NCBI GenBank assembly: GCA_933228895.1
Contig: OW121858.1
Span: 34,495,859 to 34,559,858 of the forward strand
From: Platycnemis pennipes
Taxonomy: Eukaryota > Arthropoda > Insecta > Odonata > Platycnemididae
DNA: 64,000 nucleotides
Direction of reading: 5' to 3'
In this document: positions 10,727 through 20,735 of the stretch, piece by piece
How the letters are laid out: each line of letters opens with the position of its first letter
Position numbering within the stretch: position 1 is the stretch's first letter
Notes under the pieces: model-generated
Seen by the model: only the letters and a program-made list of their open reading frames with translations
The model's database searches: none
Told to the model about the DNA's origin: nothing
Position numbers and translations under genes: made by a program

Positions 10727-10904
10727 AGAATGCAACTACAACGCACTATATAAGAGTATCATACTCATACAATTATTGTGAACTATGCGGTACCACCCTA
10801 TGAATGATTTTCAATACAGGGGTTTTTCTGGATCGGTATTTATTCATTAAATAACAAATAGCTCTTTTACGGGAGTTTGAATTGCGGATTCACGGTGGAG
10901 CCAG
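10727..10904 (+). repeat. Dispersed repeat, copy B (uninterrupted)
   Basis: Roughly 85% identical by eye to the two halves of copy A (9680-9740 and 10214-10336), with no insertion. The two copies are about 0.9 kb apart in the same orientation. The element type is unknown. Confidence 0.7.
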
Positions 10905-11286
10905 TTACCGTATGAAATGGCACTAAAACAGAACAACTTCAAATAAATACAGGTGTATTCACTGATTCCCTTATTAGAAAAAAGCCAGGGAAATCTCTGT
11001 TCAAAAGACAAAAGACTGAACGATAAGTTTTACAGTATCTTAGACTAATGTTTTCGTCCAGAAGAGGCCAATGCATCCACTTGTAACTTCTATAACTCCC
11101 AACAGGTGGCTCCTTTATCGCCAACTCCTTGGACAGTTTTTATTGGTTTATTCCGTCTTCACGTGAAACGCGAGTATTCTCTCACGCACACGTATGACGT
11201 TACACTCGCTTGTCGCATGTCTTTTGTTTCGGTTCTTAATGCGCTATCTGTCGCATATAATCTATATCTTTATATAAATGAATGTA
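10905..11286. other. Intergenic, nothing recognised
   Basis: No gene is supported. An 85-codon open frame (11106-11363) runs into the TG microsatellite and has no domain. Confidence 0.4.
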
Positions 11287-11305
11287 TGTGTGTGTGTGTG
11301 TGTGT
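11287..11305. repeat. (TG)n microsatellite
   Basis: Alternating T and G for about 19 bases, interrupted once near the start. Confidence 0.9.
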
Positions 11306-11307
11306 CC

Positions 11308-11913
11308 TTTATGCATTACTACACCATTCATCGGATCGCCATGTAACTTTGGGAAGTTGTTGAGTACATTCCCGAAAAGAGGACTACGGAATCGATATTT
11401 CAATATCGATACTTTATTGATATAATATCGCTAAAGTATCGATAAATTGATACATTATTGATACAAAATTGAGGTTAAATTATTAATTTTTTTAAAAGGA
11501 ATGTATCGTTGCAATATGGATACTGTATCGAATGTATATAATGTGTTTGACCTTTATACATTACTATTCATCGGATCGCCATGAAACTTTGGAAAGTTAT
11601 TGAGTACGCTCCGCGCAGGTTTCTACAAAATCGATAATTCAATTTCGATACTGTATCGATATAATATCGATACAATATGGATACATCGATACATTCTTGA
11701 TACAAAATTGAGGTGAAATTATTTACGTGTTTTTTTATCAAAGTTTTATAAAGTATCATTACAATATCGATACTGTATCGATACAATATTGATAACTTCA
11801 TGCATTACCACAACATTCATCCAATTTCCATGAAGCTTTGGAAAGTTGTTTTGTTCACTCCATGAAGGTTTTTACAATATCGAGAATACAATATCGACAC
11901 TGGAGACGGGATC
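11308..11913. repeat. ~245-bp tandem repeat rich in TATCGATA
   Basis: Two and a half diverged units begin at about 11308, 11551 and 11799. Each starts CTTTATGCATTAC or a variant, passes a CATCGGATCGCCATG segment, and then a run of TATCGAT words. Exact TATCGATA occurs six times (11404, 11437, 11654, 11665, 11764, 11775). That octamer is the DRE bound by DREF in flies, but density within a repeat is not evidence of use. The unit abuts the Helitron remnant and may be part of that element's interior. Confidence 0.7.
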
Positions 11914-12376
11914 CCATTGAACTTGCAATTCATTGAAACACTCACGTGCAACATATTCAAATCATCCGGCATGGGACAAATATTTCAGAAATGCCAACTT
12001 ATTGCTTGGGATGAATGCACAATGGTGCACAAAGCATCGCTCGAGGCTCTGGATCGATCATTGCAAGATTTCCGTTGAATCCTGAGACCATTTGAGAACG
12101 CATTAATATTGCTTGCACGACATTTCAGGCAAACATTACCTGTAATTCCTCGATTGACACTAGCGGATGAAATAAATGCTTGCCTGAAATATTCTACTTT
12201 GTGACGACATGTAAAGACGTTAAAATTATATACAAATATGCGTGTCCAGCTGCAAAACAAACGATCAGGTGAGATATATTGTATACCCATAAGAATTGTG
12301 AAATTAAACATACTATAAACGTGCGCTTTCCATTTAACCAGATTGAGCCACAGCAACGCGTGGCCGGGTCAGCTTG
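11914..12376 (+). mobile_element. Helitron remnant: Pif1-type helicase end plus 3' hairpin
   Basis: Translation from about 11918 gives LNLQFIETLTCNIFK, then LIAWDECTMVHKASLEALDR, then, after a stop at about 12077, ALILLARHFRQTLPVIPR and ADEINACLK, then LKLYTNMRVQLQN. These match the order of motifs in the helicase part of animal Helitron RepHel proteins, including the WDE Walker B box and the GDFRQTLPV motif (here ARHFRQTLPV, so the usual GD is lost). The 3' end carries the GCCAC...GTGGC hairpin (12347-12364) found just inside Helitron termini. Two in-frame stops and the absence of the Rep domain show it is dead and truncated. Confidence 0.85.
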
Positions 12377-12389
12377 TATGTAATATGGA

Positions 12390-13045
12390 ATAAAAGGCTC
12401 TGTAATATGGAACCCTTATGCAAAAAAGTACAGTGAAATTATTGAGAGAATTCAAAAAACGTTTTTAAGGTATATGTATTGCATTAGAAATAGCGTCTAT
12501 CCTACCATGGAAAATCATATAAATTACGACAAATGATTGGAAATGTTTAATTTCCATAAACAATTTGATCGAATAATATTGAATGATCTCATATTTTTAC
12601 ACGGCGTAATAAATAAAGGAGAATGTTGTTGAATCGAATAAATTTCCATGTTCCACCCAGAAAGGGTAGAAATATGATGACATTTCATGTCATGAATGTT
12701 TATCGTGAATACTGTAAAAATTTTCCTATTAATAGATTCTGTATTACACATAACAAATATTGCAATGATCTGAACGTATATCAAGACAGAAATAAATGTT
12801 TTAAAGAACTTATTTCGAAACTAAAAACACTGAGGTATTGTTAATGTTGATAATGTTGTTAATGTTGTTGATATTTGATAGATATTTATAAATGTCCAAT
12901 GTTATTAATATTTGTATCATTTTCTTTGTCTAGCATTTTGAGCAGTACTTATAATATTATATTATCTTGTTCGATAGATAATTCTTTACCCTGTAATTAT
13001 ATTTATAAGTTGCGTAAACAATAGAATCAATAAATAAATAAATCT
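12390..13045 (+). mobile_element. LINE family B, C-terminal RT fragment, copy 1
   Basis: It reads WNPYAKKYSEIIERIQK, then FLRYMYCI, then YPTMENHINYD, DRIILNDLIFLHGVIN, and RINFHVPPRKGRN. This is the extreme C-terminal region of a Jockey-like non-LTR reverse transcriptase, where QKRFLRY and the loose LL.RINF.VP motif are usual. Stops (after YDK and in the LLNRINF stretch) and one frame change disable it. The 3' end is the A-rich AATAAATAAATAAA tail near 13030-13043. A close relative lies at 19915-20500. Confidence 0.75.
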
Positions 13046-13106
13046 CTGTTTATATTTTACGTTACGCGTGACCCGTTTACGTTGGTTGCGTCTCCTAGCC
13101 TCTATC

Positions 13107-13262
13107 CCTTGCAGCACAATTAATGCTCAAAATATCCTGAGCACCTTTTCGTAAAATATGTTCAATATGTTGAAAATGTTTCTAGCATATGCTGAGCATT
13201 AACAAATGTCCGGGTATTCATATGCTAGAAATGTGCTGAAAACGAAAAAAAAGTGCTGATTT
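13107..13262 (+). repeat. Left terminal arm of a possible composite element
   Basis: It starts CCCTTGCAGCACAA and contains repeated AAATATGTT, GCATATGCTGAGCAT and CATATGCTAGAAATG words. The inverse terminus TGTGCTGCTAGGG lies at 16463-16475, and the same subterminal words recur at 14050-14150 and 16245-16450. I read this as one end of a roughly 3.4-kb element into which LINE family A (13265-14050) inserted; the order of events is inferred. Confidence 0.5.
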
Positions 13263-13264
13263 AT

Positions 13265-14050
13265 TAAAAGAATATTTGGGAAAAATGAGGAGAGGGTGAA
13301 GGAACGTTGCTATTTTTCAATTTTTAGGCCACACTTAGAATATTCTGCGAGTATATGGGACCCTTTATTAAGCAGGCTTAATTTACGAATTAGATCGAGT
13401 ACAACGAAGAGCGGCGAGATATGTAAAAGGGTGTTACGATAGGGAAAGCAGTGTGTCTGGTATGTTAGCCGAATTGGGATGGGAATCACAACGCAGGCTG
13501 AATTACAGACTTAATCTTCTGGGAAAATTCAAGGAGGGGCATTTCATTAATGACGTTAGTCATATATTGCTGGCTCCGACTTATTATGGTAGGCTCGATA
13601 ATTCTAATAAAATTAAGGAGATAGATTGCAGGACGGACAGGTTTAAGATGTCATTTTTTCCGCGTACGATTCGTGATCAGAACGTTAAACATCGCGTAAA
13701 TCGGTAATAATTATAGAGGTAATATTCAGAGTAGGTCGATAATATTTTTTTATTACCTGCATGTTCAAATCAACGTGTGACTTGCATGCAATGCCTTTTT
13801 TTGCATGCATGAGTATTTATGAAATTGGTGTCGGGTTTCAAGGCATGCATGGTATTCATGGGTGTGTCCTGCATGATTGGGATTTGGTAGTTTTTCTTCT
13901 TTTTCCCCCAATTACTTTTAAAGGTGTAATGTTTGCTTTGTAGTGTTCATTTTTGTGTGTTGTGTCATTTTTCCTGGTGTGGATGCACCCCCTGCCACAC
14001 ACCCTCGAGGTGGCTTGCAGGGTATGTCGTAGATATAGATATAGATAGAT
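13265..14050 (+). mobile_element. LINE family A, RT C-terminus and complete 3' end
   Basis: The best-preserved 3' end of family A in the window. It reads FRPHLEYSASIWDP (13320-13362), then, after a frameshift, an 84-codon open stretch (13453-13707) with SGMLAELGWESQRRLNYRLN, HFINDVSH and FKMSFFPRTIR. The motif order is that of the region after the reverse-transcriptase palm in non-LTR elements. The 3' tail CCCCTGCCACACACCC (13988-14003) and GGTGGCTTGCAGGG (14009-14022) is followed by an (ATAGAT)n terminus at 14033-14053, which would be the target-primed end. Truncated at the 5' side. Confidence 0.85.
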
Positions 14051-14185
14051 ATAAAACATTTTCTAATATATGCTGAACATGTTGTCAACACAGGCATGGC
14101 ATATTTGAGAAAACATGCTGAGCATATTTCAATTATTTTTTGTAGCATATTTAATCTATCACTATTCAGGGTCATTTTATTGGAG

Positions 14186-14340
14186 GAAGAAAAGTCCGAA
14201 AAGGAAATTAAATGGAAGAAATTTGAACTTCAATACCGGTATTTCAGTCAAAAATGTACCATTTACTATGGTCAGTTTTTAACTGTAATATCGGAGTTTG
14301 ATTTTCTTCCATTTAACTATAGCTTTCCGGACTTTTCTTC
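14186..14340. repeat. 155-nt near-loopless hairpin
   Basis: The left arm starts GAAGAAAAGTCCG and the right arm ends in the inverse, CGGACTTTTCTTC. Pairing continues inward through AAATGGAAGAAA/TTTCTTCCATTT and ACCATTTACTATGGT-like sequence at the centre, for about 75 bp per arm with mismatches. It contains most of an 84-codon open frame (14096-14350), which I do not call. A transcript would fold into a long duplex, so it could feed small-RNA pathways, but a plain MITE is more likely. Confidence 0.65.
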
Positions 14341-15783
14341 ATACGAATAAAATATCTTCAGCACAAGATGTGACAGAAATGGGAGACTTTCGATCGTTGC
14401 TTCGAAAGTATTTCATCTTGAATTGAAGATTAAGCAACTAAAGAATAATTCAACTTAATTTAGATTCAAAATACAACTGTTCGTAAAGTTATACTTCTGC
14501 TCCTCCTTTCAATGGGTGACAAGTGAAGGAGTGAAGTGCTCATAATTGCAATTGCACTGGATTCCTACACACATGTATTCACACTTAATTTTCACGACCT
14601 TCGGGAAATGATTGTAAAACGAAGCAGCTGTAGATGTAATTATTTATTAGCATTCCTTCTAAATTCAATTATTTCATTCACTTGACGATCCGTACCACAT
14701 AAAACATACGTTTCAACATACCACGCGTCATCTCAAAGAAAACCAGTATGACAGCACATGACACGCGAATAGATAGAATTGAAATCGCTTTTGCACAACA
14801 CCAGCAACACAACTTTTGTTTTACTTGTTCTGCGTATTTTATAATAACAAGGTTATTTTTAATCCATTCTCGTCTCAGTAATGTAACTACATTTTCCCAG
14901 AGGAAGTTATTTTAAATTGTTTCAACACTCGTCACTGCACCAAGGTTAATCAACAATTCCGACGTTTTCACTTTCACACATGAACTATAGTTGAATAATG
15001 ACCTCGTTAGCTCATTCCAAAATACCAAGTACGGTAATAGTATAACATATCTGAAAGAAGAAAAAGAATTGTCGTTACCACTCTAGGCAGGAATCAAATG
15101 AAAACCATTGGAAGGGTTATTGAAAACAATTTCAAATTGATGATCTTTCTTCATCAAAATCTATTTTTAATTACGTAAATTTACAGGCCGTACCTGAATT
15201 GTCTGAATGCTCGAACATGATCAGATCGATGATAGGATGACCATCCCATTATCGCATTAAGCTGCTGTGAACACCAAGAACAGTTTAAAATGCAATTTAG
15301 CGAGGAGCTTGCTCTGGCCTGGCTAACTCTCACATTCGTTTCTCAACATAATTCGCCGCCGCTCTGCTTTGCGATGTTGGTATTCCCAAACGCCGCGAAA
15401 TATGAGATGAACGTTGAGCACAATGGACATCATCGGCACAGTAATGAACATACAACATAGATATTTACTATCATTAACATTAATTTAGGTCTAATCAGTA
15501 GAAAACGTATGGACATACAGACGAAATTAAGCGGGACGATGATGGATATTGGTATGTTCAGTTATCATAGCATGGCTGATAGCACGATAGTGGACTCCGC
15601 TGAACTCAACTCAAAACTCGAAGTTGTAGACTTAAGAGTTATGGAAACGTATAAATAAACATGTCTGTCAATAAACAATGAGCTATTTCCATCAAAATAT
15701 TTTACACATGTTCCATTAATAATAATATTTATTAATAAATTTACATTTTATGCATATTAATGCTATTTATATAACATTTTTGG
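14341..15783. other. Intergenic, nothing recognised
   Basis: About 1.4 kb between the hairpin and the repeats near 15.8 kb. All frames are frequently stopped and no repeat family is recognised. If the composite element at 13107-16475 is real, this would be its interior. Confidence 0.45.
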
Positions 15784-15784
15784 C

Positions 15785-15814
15785 CCCGCTAAGTCCAAAG
15801 GACTTGTCAGCGGG
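15785..15814. repeat. Small GC-rich hairpin
   Basis: CCCGCTAAGTCC and GGACTTGTCAGCGGG pair fully (12 bp) across an AAA loop with a 3-nt bulge (GTC). It stands out in strongly AT-rich sequence. No T-run follows that would suggest a terminator. Confidence 0.7.
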
Positions 15815-15889
15815 TTCCACAACATCATTAAATTATATGGCTACCACATATTTTCCTGATATATACAATTTTCCCTTTTTTCATATATA

Positions 15890-16250
15890 TATACACATGC
15901 ATACTCCTATTCAATGTTATACACATATACACACATACACATCTATATAAATATTCAAGTATCCAGTATATTTTCATATATATAGATGCTTTTATAAACA
16001 ATATTTAGTAAAAAATATACTGCACAATTACATGCTTTTTTACCCATCATTTTGATCTTCTAACAACCATGTTTTAATTTTAACCATAACATGCATATTC
16101 ATATTCAATTTTATACACATATATACACATACACATCTATATAAATATTCTAGTATCCAGTATATTTTCATATATATAGATGCTTTTATAAACAATATTT
16201 AGTAAACAATATATTGAAAATTACACGCTTTTTTACCCATCATATGTTCT
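15890..16250 (+). repeat. Tandem duplication, 194-bp offset
   Basis: Two adjacent copies share ACACATCTATATAAATATTC, the AGTATCCAGTATATTTTC segment, ATAGATGCTTTTATAAAC and TTTTTTACCCATCAT in the same order (for example 15937 and 16131). The unit is AT-rich with alternating TA/CA stretches. The two copies differ by a few substitutions and small indels. Confidence 0.85.
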
Positions 16251-16475
16251 ATGAACATATGCTAGAAATATGTTGAGCACATAGCATCAAAATATGTTGA
16301 GCATGTTTTTCTAACATATGCTAGAAATATGTGGACTGCATGTTATAAAATGAGTGGCTCCTAAAATGACATGAAAACATTTTCAGCATATTCTCACAAT
16401 ATGATTCGAAAATATTTCCTTGAGCATAATGGAAATACCGTGAGCATGTGCTCAGCATCTTTTGTGCTGCTAGGG
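16245..16475 (-). repeat. Right terminal arm of the possible composite element
   Basis: Multiple copies of the ATATGCTAGAAATATGTTGAGCA-type word family and the terminus TGTGCTGCTAGGG, inverse of the left end at 13107. The same words occur near 14050-14150, as expected if the LINE insertion divided the left part. Confidence 0.5.
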
Positions 16476-16605
16476 ATGATTCTCTACATTCCCATGTGTG
16501 TCTGTAGGAGGCCGAATTTTGCAAACATTGATCGGCTTCTACCGCGGTGATATTGTCGTCAGTGCGTCACACCTGGGATGAATGACGCGTGGAACCAAAT
16601 ACACC

Positions 16606-16955
16606 AATGGGGAAAATATTGTCTTTTAATTTAGTCAACAGATTCATCTGCATCTGCACTATTTTTTTATATCTCGTTGAATATGAAGTTCATTAACTGA
16701 AATGTACTCGGCAAAAATTTCCATTAAGAATTAAGTTGCGTTACAAAGATTACGTCCTGACGTCACGTCACGGTGTGACTATGGCAGTTGTTAATCGTTT
16801 GTACGTGGAGGCAAATTGGTTTATGAATACTCGGCAAAAACGTTTGCATTTATCTCTTTTGTTTAATGCAATAAACGAAAGTATTTCAATTTTTTATTGA
16901 TCCATGAGTAATTTCTCATTTAAATGATACCCGTAAAAAACCGAAGTTAACTCCC
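16606..16955 (+). mobile_element. MITE family M, copy 3 (5' half only, diverged)
   Basis: It starts AATGGGG and follows the order of the full copies: the GCACTATTTTTT word, TGAAGTTCATTAACTGAAATGT, the TGACGTCAC...CGGTGTGACTATGG segment, and the AATGCAATAAACGA word. The 3' half is missing. It ends about 125 bp before the inferred start codon of the ankyrin gene, so it lies where a promoter would be expected. Confidence 0.7.
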
Positions 16956-17021
16956 TCAAAATTCCTCATTCCGCAGATCCCTTTTGAGGCGTCAAGGAGA
17001 CACCATCGTGACGTACACGTG
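16758..17021. promoter_or_regulatory. Candidate promoter-proximal CRE and E-box sites
   Basis: An exact TGACGTCA (16758-16765) lies in the MITE fragment. TGACGTAC (about 17009) and CACGTG (about 17017) lie in the GC-rich stretch just upstream of the ATG at 17081. No clear TATA box is seen. This is motif-level evidence only; transcription start is unknown. Confidence 0.35.
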
Positions 17022-17080
17022 GAGCCTGGACTCCAAGAGTCCCTCTCCAGGAAATAGACCTCGATTGGCTATAGTCCAGG

Positions 17081-17242
17081 ATGTCGTCAGACCTGGATGT
17101 CATACGGGCCGCCATGGCAAATCTCTCGCTGGAAGAACGCCTTGCCTTGCTAAGAGAACTGGCACCTGGACACCCAGAGGCACCCGCCGACACTGAGCCA
17201 ACCGCACCGGATCCAGCTACAATGACTCCTGCACCCGGCTCC
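17081..17242 (+). CDS. Coding exon 1 of an ankyrin/HExxH protein gene
   Basis: The exon encodes residues 1-54. The ATG at 17081 has A at -3, and an in-frame TAG lies three codons upstream (17072-17074), so this is the first possible start in frame. The peptide begins MSSDLDVIRAAM, has an amphipathic stretch LSLEERLALLRELA, and then a linker rich in Pro, Ala and Thr. The exon ends GGCTCC at 17242, followed by GTGAGT, an excellent splice donor, in phase 0. The next exon at 22013 also opens in phase 0. The exon is clearly richer in G and C than the flanks. Joining across a 4.77-kb intron filled with transposon remains is an inference. Alternatively it is an isolated 61-codon frame from a retroelement ORF1, ending at 17264. 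Confidence 0.55.
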
Positions 17243-17460
17243 GTGAGTTGCCCTAGAATCCGATAAAAGGGTCAGAAGGGGTCAGTAGAAACGTAGGGAT
17301 GAGAGAAGTCAAACCTCATTGCATGACCTCACAGTTTGCAGTGAACGCATTCGTAAATCGTCCTCCTGTGGTTGCCGACATTGAAACAAGATAACTGACC
17401 AACATGTTATTTTGGTGTGATACATGGCAGTTGGAATTAAATTTAAAAAATGTGTAGTAA

Positions 17461-17590
17461 TTAATAACTAGTATAACCAGTCAATCGATTAAATTAAATT
17501 GGGGAATATTGTAAGACCGTTTAGGTTGAAATTTAGACTTAATCTCTTAAATCAATTCCAAGATATTATTTTCAGTGAAGACGTCAAAAA
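17461..17590 (+). mobile_element. LINE family A internal fragment
   Basis: Nucleotide match to 7449-7575: ATAACCAGTC, GACCGT.TAGGTTGAAATTTAGA, TTAATCTCTTAAA and AATTCCAAGA occur in the same order. It corresponds to the ELNWES...RLNLLNKFQ part of the reverse-transcriptase C-terminus. It breaks abruptly at about 17590 into tRNA-like sequence. Confidence 0.75.
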
Positions 17591-17615
17591 TCGGGTTCGA
17601 TTCCTGGCGGCAATT
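17591..17615 (+). mobile_element. tRNA-derived B box (SINE remnant)
   Basis: GGTTCGATTCC (17594-17604) is an exact match to the RNA polymerase III B-box consensus, followed by TGGCGGC, which resembles the acceptor stem of the tRNA-like head at 26297-26367. No A box is present because LINE sequence occupies that position. Confidence 0.5.
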
Positions 17616-17639
17616 ATGTATTTTATATAATAGTTTTTC

Positions 17640-18545
17640 GTTTCGCTCAGTAAAATAACTAAATGTTAATCGATTTCTTTCATTCTTTCTGTATTCAATG
17701 GAAAAATGTTTAAACTTTCTTGTTCTTTTAACTGATTAACTCTTTGTTCTCCAGTTTTCTGGGCATTGTGCAATTTATGTTGAAATTTACTGTGTCTTCC
17801 GGTTATATTCCGAGCGTTGCTAAAGCCATTGCTATTGTCGTCTCCGAAAGGAAAACCTCGTTGATGCTTAAACAATTCTTCATAACGTGATGCCGTAAAC
17901 GGCAATGTGCTTTCTGCGAGGATATAAGAAGGTACTGAAGGCATTGTAGGCTATTCGTGAATCAAGGTCAGCCATATTTCTCCGCAAAAAGATACGTGCT
18001 GACTCCTAGCGCTACTCACGGATTTGGAAGGTTTGAATTCGGTTAAAATTAAGAGTATTTAAATGAATGCTTCAGCAGTGTTCAAATTGTGAATCTTTTT
18101 TTTTTTTTTTTCTTTACGGGTTTGTGCATTTGAACCGACCTGGGACATTAAAAGAGAAGAGATGGAAGGCTTTCAAAATCCCCGTCGATGGAAATAGCTT
18201 GAGATTTGAGATAGTTAAACAAAAACCAGGGCATGAAATTCAAATCCCAATGTAAAGTAATGTCTCATTACGTATCCGTGGGTTGTTTAATTTATGCCAT
18301 TACAATTTTGCTAAAAAGTACGTCCAAAAGAGATGCCGTAAACTGCGTTGCTCTTTTCGTGAAGATATTGAAAGTTATTAACAAAGATATCGCAGCTGAT
18401 TCTTGAATCTACATCGGCTATTTCATCCGGCAAAACCATACGGGATAATTTCCATGCTACTCCCAGATTAATTGGGTGTGCGTTCTGTAAGACTAAAAGT
18501 ATTTGAATGACATTTTCTGTGGGGCTCAAGAAGTGAATATTTTAT
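17640..18545 (-). repeat. Two diverged tandem copies (~443-bp offset)
   Basis: GATGCCGTAAAC occurs at 17889 and 18332, followed in both by similar order of words down to AAGAGTATTTAAATGA (18051) and AAAAGTATTTGAATGA (18495). On the minus strand the copies contain open frames of 92 and 72 codons (17666-17944 and 18311-18529) with no domain I recognise. This may be a decayed repetitive gene or element; the alignment is by eye. Confidence 0.4.
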
Positions 18546-18739
18546 AGTTTTATTCCGTATTCCGAAATGGACCGCTTTCAACATTGTTGTATTTTGAGAC
18601 ACAAGAAGGTGATAAGAAACTTAGATGAAGTCTAACCAATAACAGGAGTAGCAAGAGTAAAGGATTCCTCTAAATTCATCATCTGAATTTCCCTAGCTTA
18701 CATGGGTTAGTAATGGCAAAACATGATTCATGCACCAAA

Positions 18740-19400
18740 GACTAATAATATTTCACTTCCCTTTGCAAACATTGCCTAACGTGTTCTCTTATTGTACGGG
18801 GGAAAAATGACTTTTACATACATCGGTAGGACAACCCATTTCTGTAATCTATTTATCTGGTCAAATCTAGCATACTATACAGGGAAACGTATGGTTGTTT
18901 TTCGGGTGTATCCCGCGTTCTATACCAGGTATCATATACAGGGAAACTTAATATGTATCTAACATCTTCAGTAAAGCTACCCGTGTTAAATTTCGGTACG
19001 AGATTTAATCAGTAATTCAACCTAGAATCTGATAATGATTCCCAACCTAATTCTTCCATTAAATTTGATATCCTGCAAGACATATCGTAACACCTTCTAA
19101 AATTATAGCTGCTCTACGCTTCACATTGTATAATTCTCTGATGAAAACTATTTCATTCGGATCCTATACACCGGCTATATATTAGAAGTGGGCCTAACTA
19201 GAGAAAATCAGAATCGCTCTCTTGTCATCTCATCTCATTTCCCTTGTACCATTATTTTGATAAATCCTAGCTGTCACCTGGATTGGCCGCATATTTCCTT
19301 GATGTGTCTTCTCCACGATAAATCTTTAATGATTATTACACCTAAGAACCTTACGGGTTCAACGCTTTCATTGTTTTATTATCTATAGGATCGCAATAAC
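18740..19400 (-). mobile_element. LINE family A fragment, minus strand
   Basis: Read on the minus strand from about 19375 downward: VRFLGVIIIKDLSWRRHIKE, then the decayed VRP..IYS piece, then CYDMSCRISNLMEELGWES with SRLNY (about 19100-19010), and near 18815-18790 the remnant of the SFFPRTI motif. Motif order is the same as in the + strand copies. Frameshifts and stops make it inactive. Confidence 0.8.
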
Positions 19401-19463
19401 AAAATATTCCTCTTCCAAAGTAAAAGCTGTGAACTTAGGTAACCGAGCGACAAGTACCTGATT

Positions 19464-19640
19464 TCATCATCATCATCGGTCAACAATCCTATGATTGGTT
19501 AGACGCAGCCCTCCACTCTAGTCTTCTATCAGCTATAACCTCTTCACATTGATGTAGTTCCTCTCATTTACATCCTTCAGTACTTGCTCCATGTGTCTCT
19601 CATACGAGGCCTGCCTTATCCGTTCTTCTAAATCTGTACT
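19464..19640. repeat. Probable dispersed repeat with GATTGGTTAGACGCAGC
   Basis: The ATCATCATCGGTCAACAATCC and ATTGGTTAGACGCAGCCCTCCA words resemble, from memory, a repeat often seen in insect genomes downstream of retroelements. Only one copy is present in this window, so the assignment rests on recollection. Confidence 0.35.
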
Positions 19641-19914
19641 AGGTTATAAGAAAAGAATTTGATCTCATTGGAATAAAAGACATTGCCAACGTTTCCGTAG
19701 GAAGTACATTGACGCCACTGTCATGAAGTTGGAGAATTCAGACGATCATAGCATAATATGAAAGGCCACAGAAAATGTTTTTTCCCGAAGGTTTGAGTCC
19801 TAACGTTCCCAAATAACCCGAATCTGGCCACATTGTCAGCAATATCACAAATAACAGTATCATATATAACAATATCATAAATAACAATGGCATAAATAAC
19901 AAATAACTTAAAAA

Positions 19915-20500
19915 AAAGTGAAATTATTGTGAGAAATCAAAAAAGGTTTTTAAGCTATATGTATTGTATTTCATATCGAGTTTATCCTATCATGGAAAAT
20001 CATATGAAATACGACAACTTATTGGAAATGTTTCATTTCCATAAACTATCTGATCGAATAATATTGAATGATATTATATTTTCACATGACGTAATAAATA
20101 AAGGAGAATGTGGAATGTTGTTGAATCGAATGAATTTCCCTATTCCACCCAGAAAGGGTATAAATATGATGCCATTTCATGTCATGAATGTTAATAGTGA
20201 ATATTGTAAAAATTCTCCTATTAATAGATTGTGTATTACATACAGCAAATATTGCAATGATCTGAATTTATATCAAGACAGAAATAAATTTATAATATAA
20301 CTTATTTCTAAACTAAAACCACTGAGGTAATGTTGTTAATGTTGCTAATGTTATTGATATTTGTATTATCTTCTTTGTCTAGCGTTTTGACCAGTGCTTA
20401 TAATATTATATTATCTTGTTCGATAGTTAATTGTTTACCCTTTATTTTTATTTATATGTTGGGTAAACATTAAAAACAATAAATAAATAAAATATAAAGA
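19915..20500 (+). mobile_element. LINE family B, C-terminal RT fragment, copy 2
   Basis: A 123-codon open frame (19929-20300) encodes QKRFLSYMYCISYRVYPIME, then KLSDRIILNDIIFSHDVIN, LLNRMNFPIPPRKG and NMMPFHVMNV. It corresponds to copy 1 at 12390-13045 but with an intact reading frame over this part. It is 5'-truncated and ends in AATAAATAAATAAA near 20480, the tail of target-primed insertion. The preserved frame suggests a younger insertion than copy 1. Confidence 0.75.
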
Positions 20501-20639
20501 CCTACTAAAGGTACTAAATAATATTCATATTTTTGTAAAGGCCCGGGCATTGGTCCGGGCAGTAATTATATGTTTACATTGGTTTAAATTATATTATTGT
20601 TTCCGATACCGACTTGGAGCTATAACTCCATAGCAAACG

Positions 20640-20735
20640 TTTCATCTACATAATACCCTGCAAGCCACCCTAAAGGTGTGTGGCAGGGGGTGAACTCTCA
20701 CCAAACATGCACCACATATCATGCATAAAAAAAGG
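20640..20735 (-). mobile_element. LINE family A 3' tail, minus strand
   Basis: Reverse complement of the family tail: CTACATAATACCCTGCAAGCC, GGTGTGTGGCAGGGG and CATATCATGCATAAAAAAAG. The last word matches the sequence just before the tail in the copy at 7859-7880. Confidence 0.75.
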
